Of a stretch of 43,699 nucleotides of DNA, positions 43,573 through 43,699 are shown piece by piece (position 1 is the first letter of the stretch; each line of letters opens with the position of its first letter). The position numbers and the translations under genes are program-made. The stretch is taken from positions 1-43,699 of the forward strand of contig BNXH01000008.1 of assembly GCA_025999435.1 (NCBI GenBank). Direction: 5' to 3'. This DNA comes from Bacteroidia bacterium (GTDB lineage Bacteria > Bacteroidota > Bacteroidia > Bacteroidales > Dysgonomonadaceae). The notes below the pieces were generated by a model. The model searched no databases, had not been told where the DNA came from, and saw only the letters and a program-made list of their open reading frames with translations.

Positions 43573-43699
43573 TGGAAAATCCAGCGCGCGTTGACCCCGT
43601 GCGCCGGTCGAAGTTGACCCCTTTGACCAAAATATGACTGCCCCCTTGTGCCAAAATAAAAATGACCCCTGTCGACATATTAGCCGGCAGGGGTTTTTT
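43573..43699. mobile_element. Insertion-sequence end (IS21-like), right copy, partial
   Basis: This is the exact reverse complement of 1-127, with the tip at 43573 facing the winged-helix gene. Because the same IS end points inward on both sides, the two insertions are in opposite orientation relative to the window. The tip TGGAAAATCCAG is followed by spaced TGACCCC blocks. The transposase lies outside the window. Confidence 0.7.

Noticed and set aside
1..43699. The window as a complete circular or linear element with terminal inverted repeats.
   Set aside because: The core is housekeeping genes (tilS, mdh, fba, pst operon), the repeat length equals an assembler k-mer, and the left end interrupts a gene. 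Contig ends at IS copies explain it better.

Overview
The window reads as a piece of a Bacteroidota (Bacteroidales-type) chromosome. The evidence is the TAnnTTTG promoter boxes in front of many genes, weak Shine-Dalgarno signals, the gene families (YidE-type transporter, lipoprotein GH20, GH95 fucosidase, DUF3836-type secreted protein, BT4734-type primase domain, M56 protease carrying TonB-plug-like repeats) and low-GC, AT-rich spacers. A Dysgonomonas- or Parabacteroides-like host is a guess; nothing in the window fixes the genus.

Edges. Bases 1-127 and 43573-43699 are perfect inverted copies of one sequence that looks like the end of an IS21-type insertion sequence. No transposase gene is present. 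The left copy cuts a TolC-family gene after codon 95. The right copy lies 41 bp upstream of a small replication-type gene. Between the left copy and tRNA-Arg(ACG) lies a mobilization relaxase with a candidate oriT-like inverted repeat. Between tRNA-Gln(TTG) and the right copy lies a two-gene replication module: a winged-helix protein and a helicase-primase fusion. Both edges therefore look like mobile-element DNA next to the 3' ends of tRNA genes, with about 38 kb of chromosome between them.

Layout of the chromosomal core. 2.5-9.4 kb: yebC, cinA, a secreted GH20 hexosaminidase, class II fructose-bisphosphate aldolase and a sugar nucleotidyltransferase. 9.4-10.0 kb: a mosaic repeat island. 10.0-11.7 kb: a YidE-type transporter. 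11.9-18.8 kb: a complete phosphate locus on the minus strand, pstS-pstC-pstA-pstB-phoU-phoB-phoR, covering uptake and its two-component control. 18.9-24.8 kb: an M48 protease, malate dehydrogenase, a membrane coiled-coil protein coupled to a GNAT acetyltransferase, and PPi-dependent phosphofructokinase. 25.2-32.8 kb: a small secreted protein, a TamB-like giant coupled to a THUMP-like methyltransferase, and tilS. 32.9-40.6 kb: a sugar mutarotase, a BlaI/M56 regulatory pair with its own operator, a KefB-type antiporter, a gene remnant and a GH95 alpha-L-fucosidase.

What stands out. Several intergenic spacers are built from the same small set of short, degenerate tandem repeats and shared modules, including an identical 30-bp block seen three times and a 66-bp block seen twice. 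They occupy all three true spacers of the pst operon. A second family, with TTGTCATNCTGA ends, occurs three times. The tamB-like gene lacks a usable start codon for its membrane anchor, and one extra base in an A-run would explain this. The helicase-primase has the helicase domain first, the reverse of the common order.
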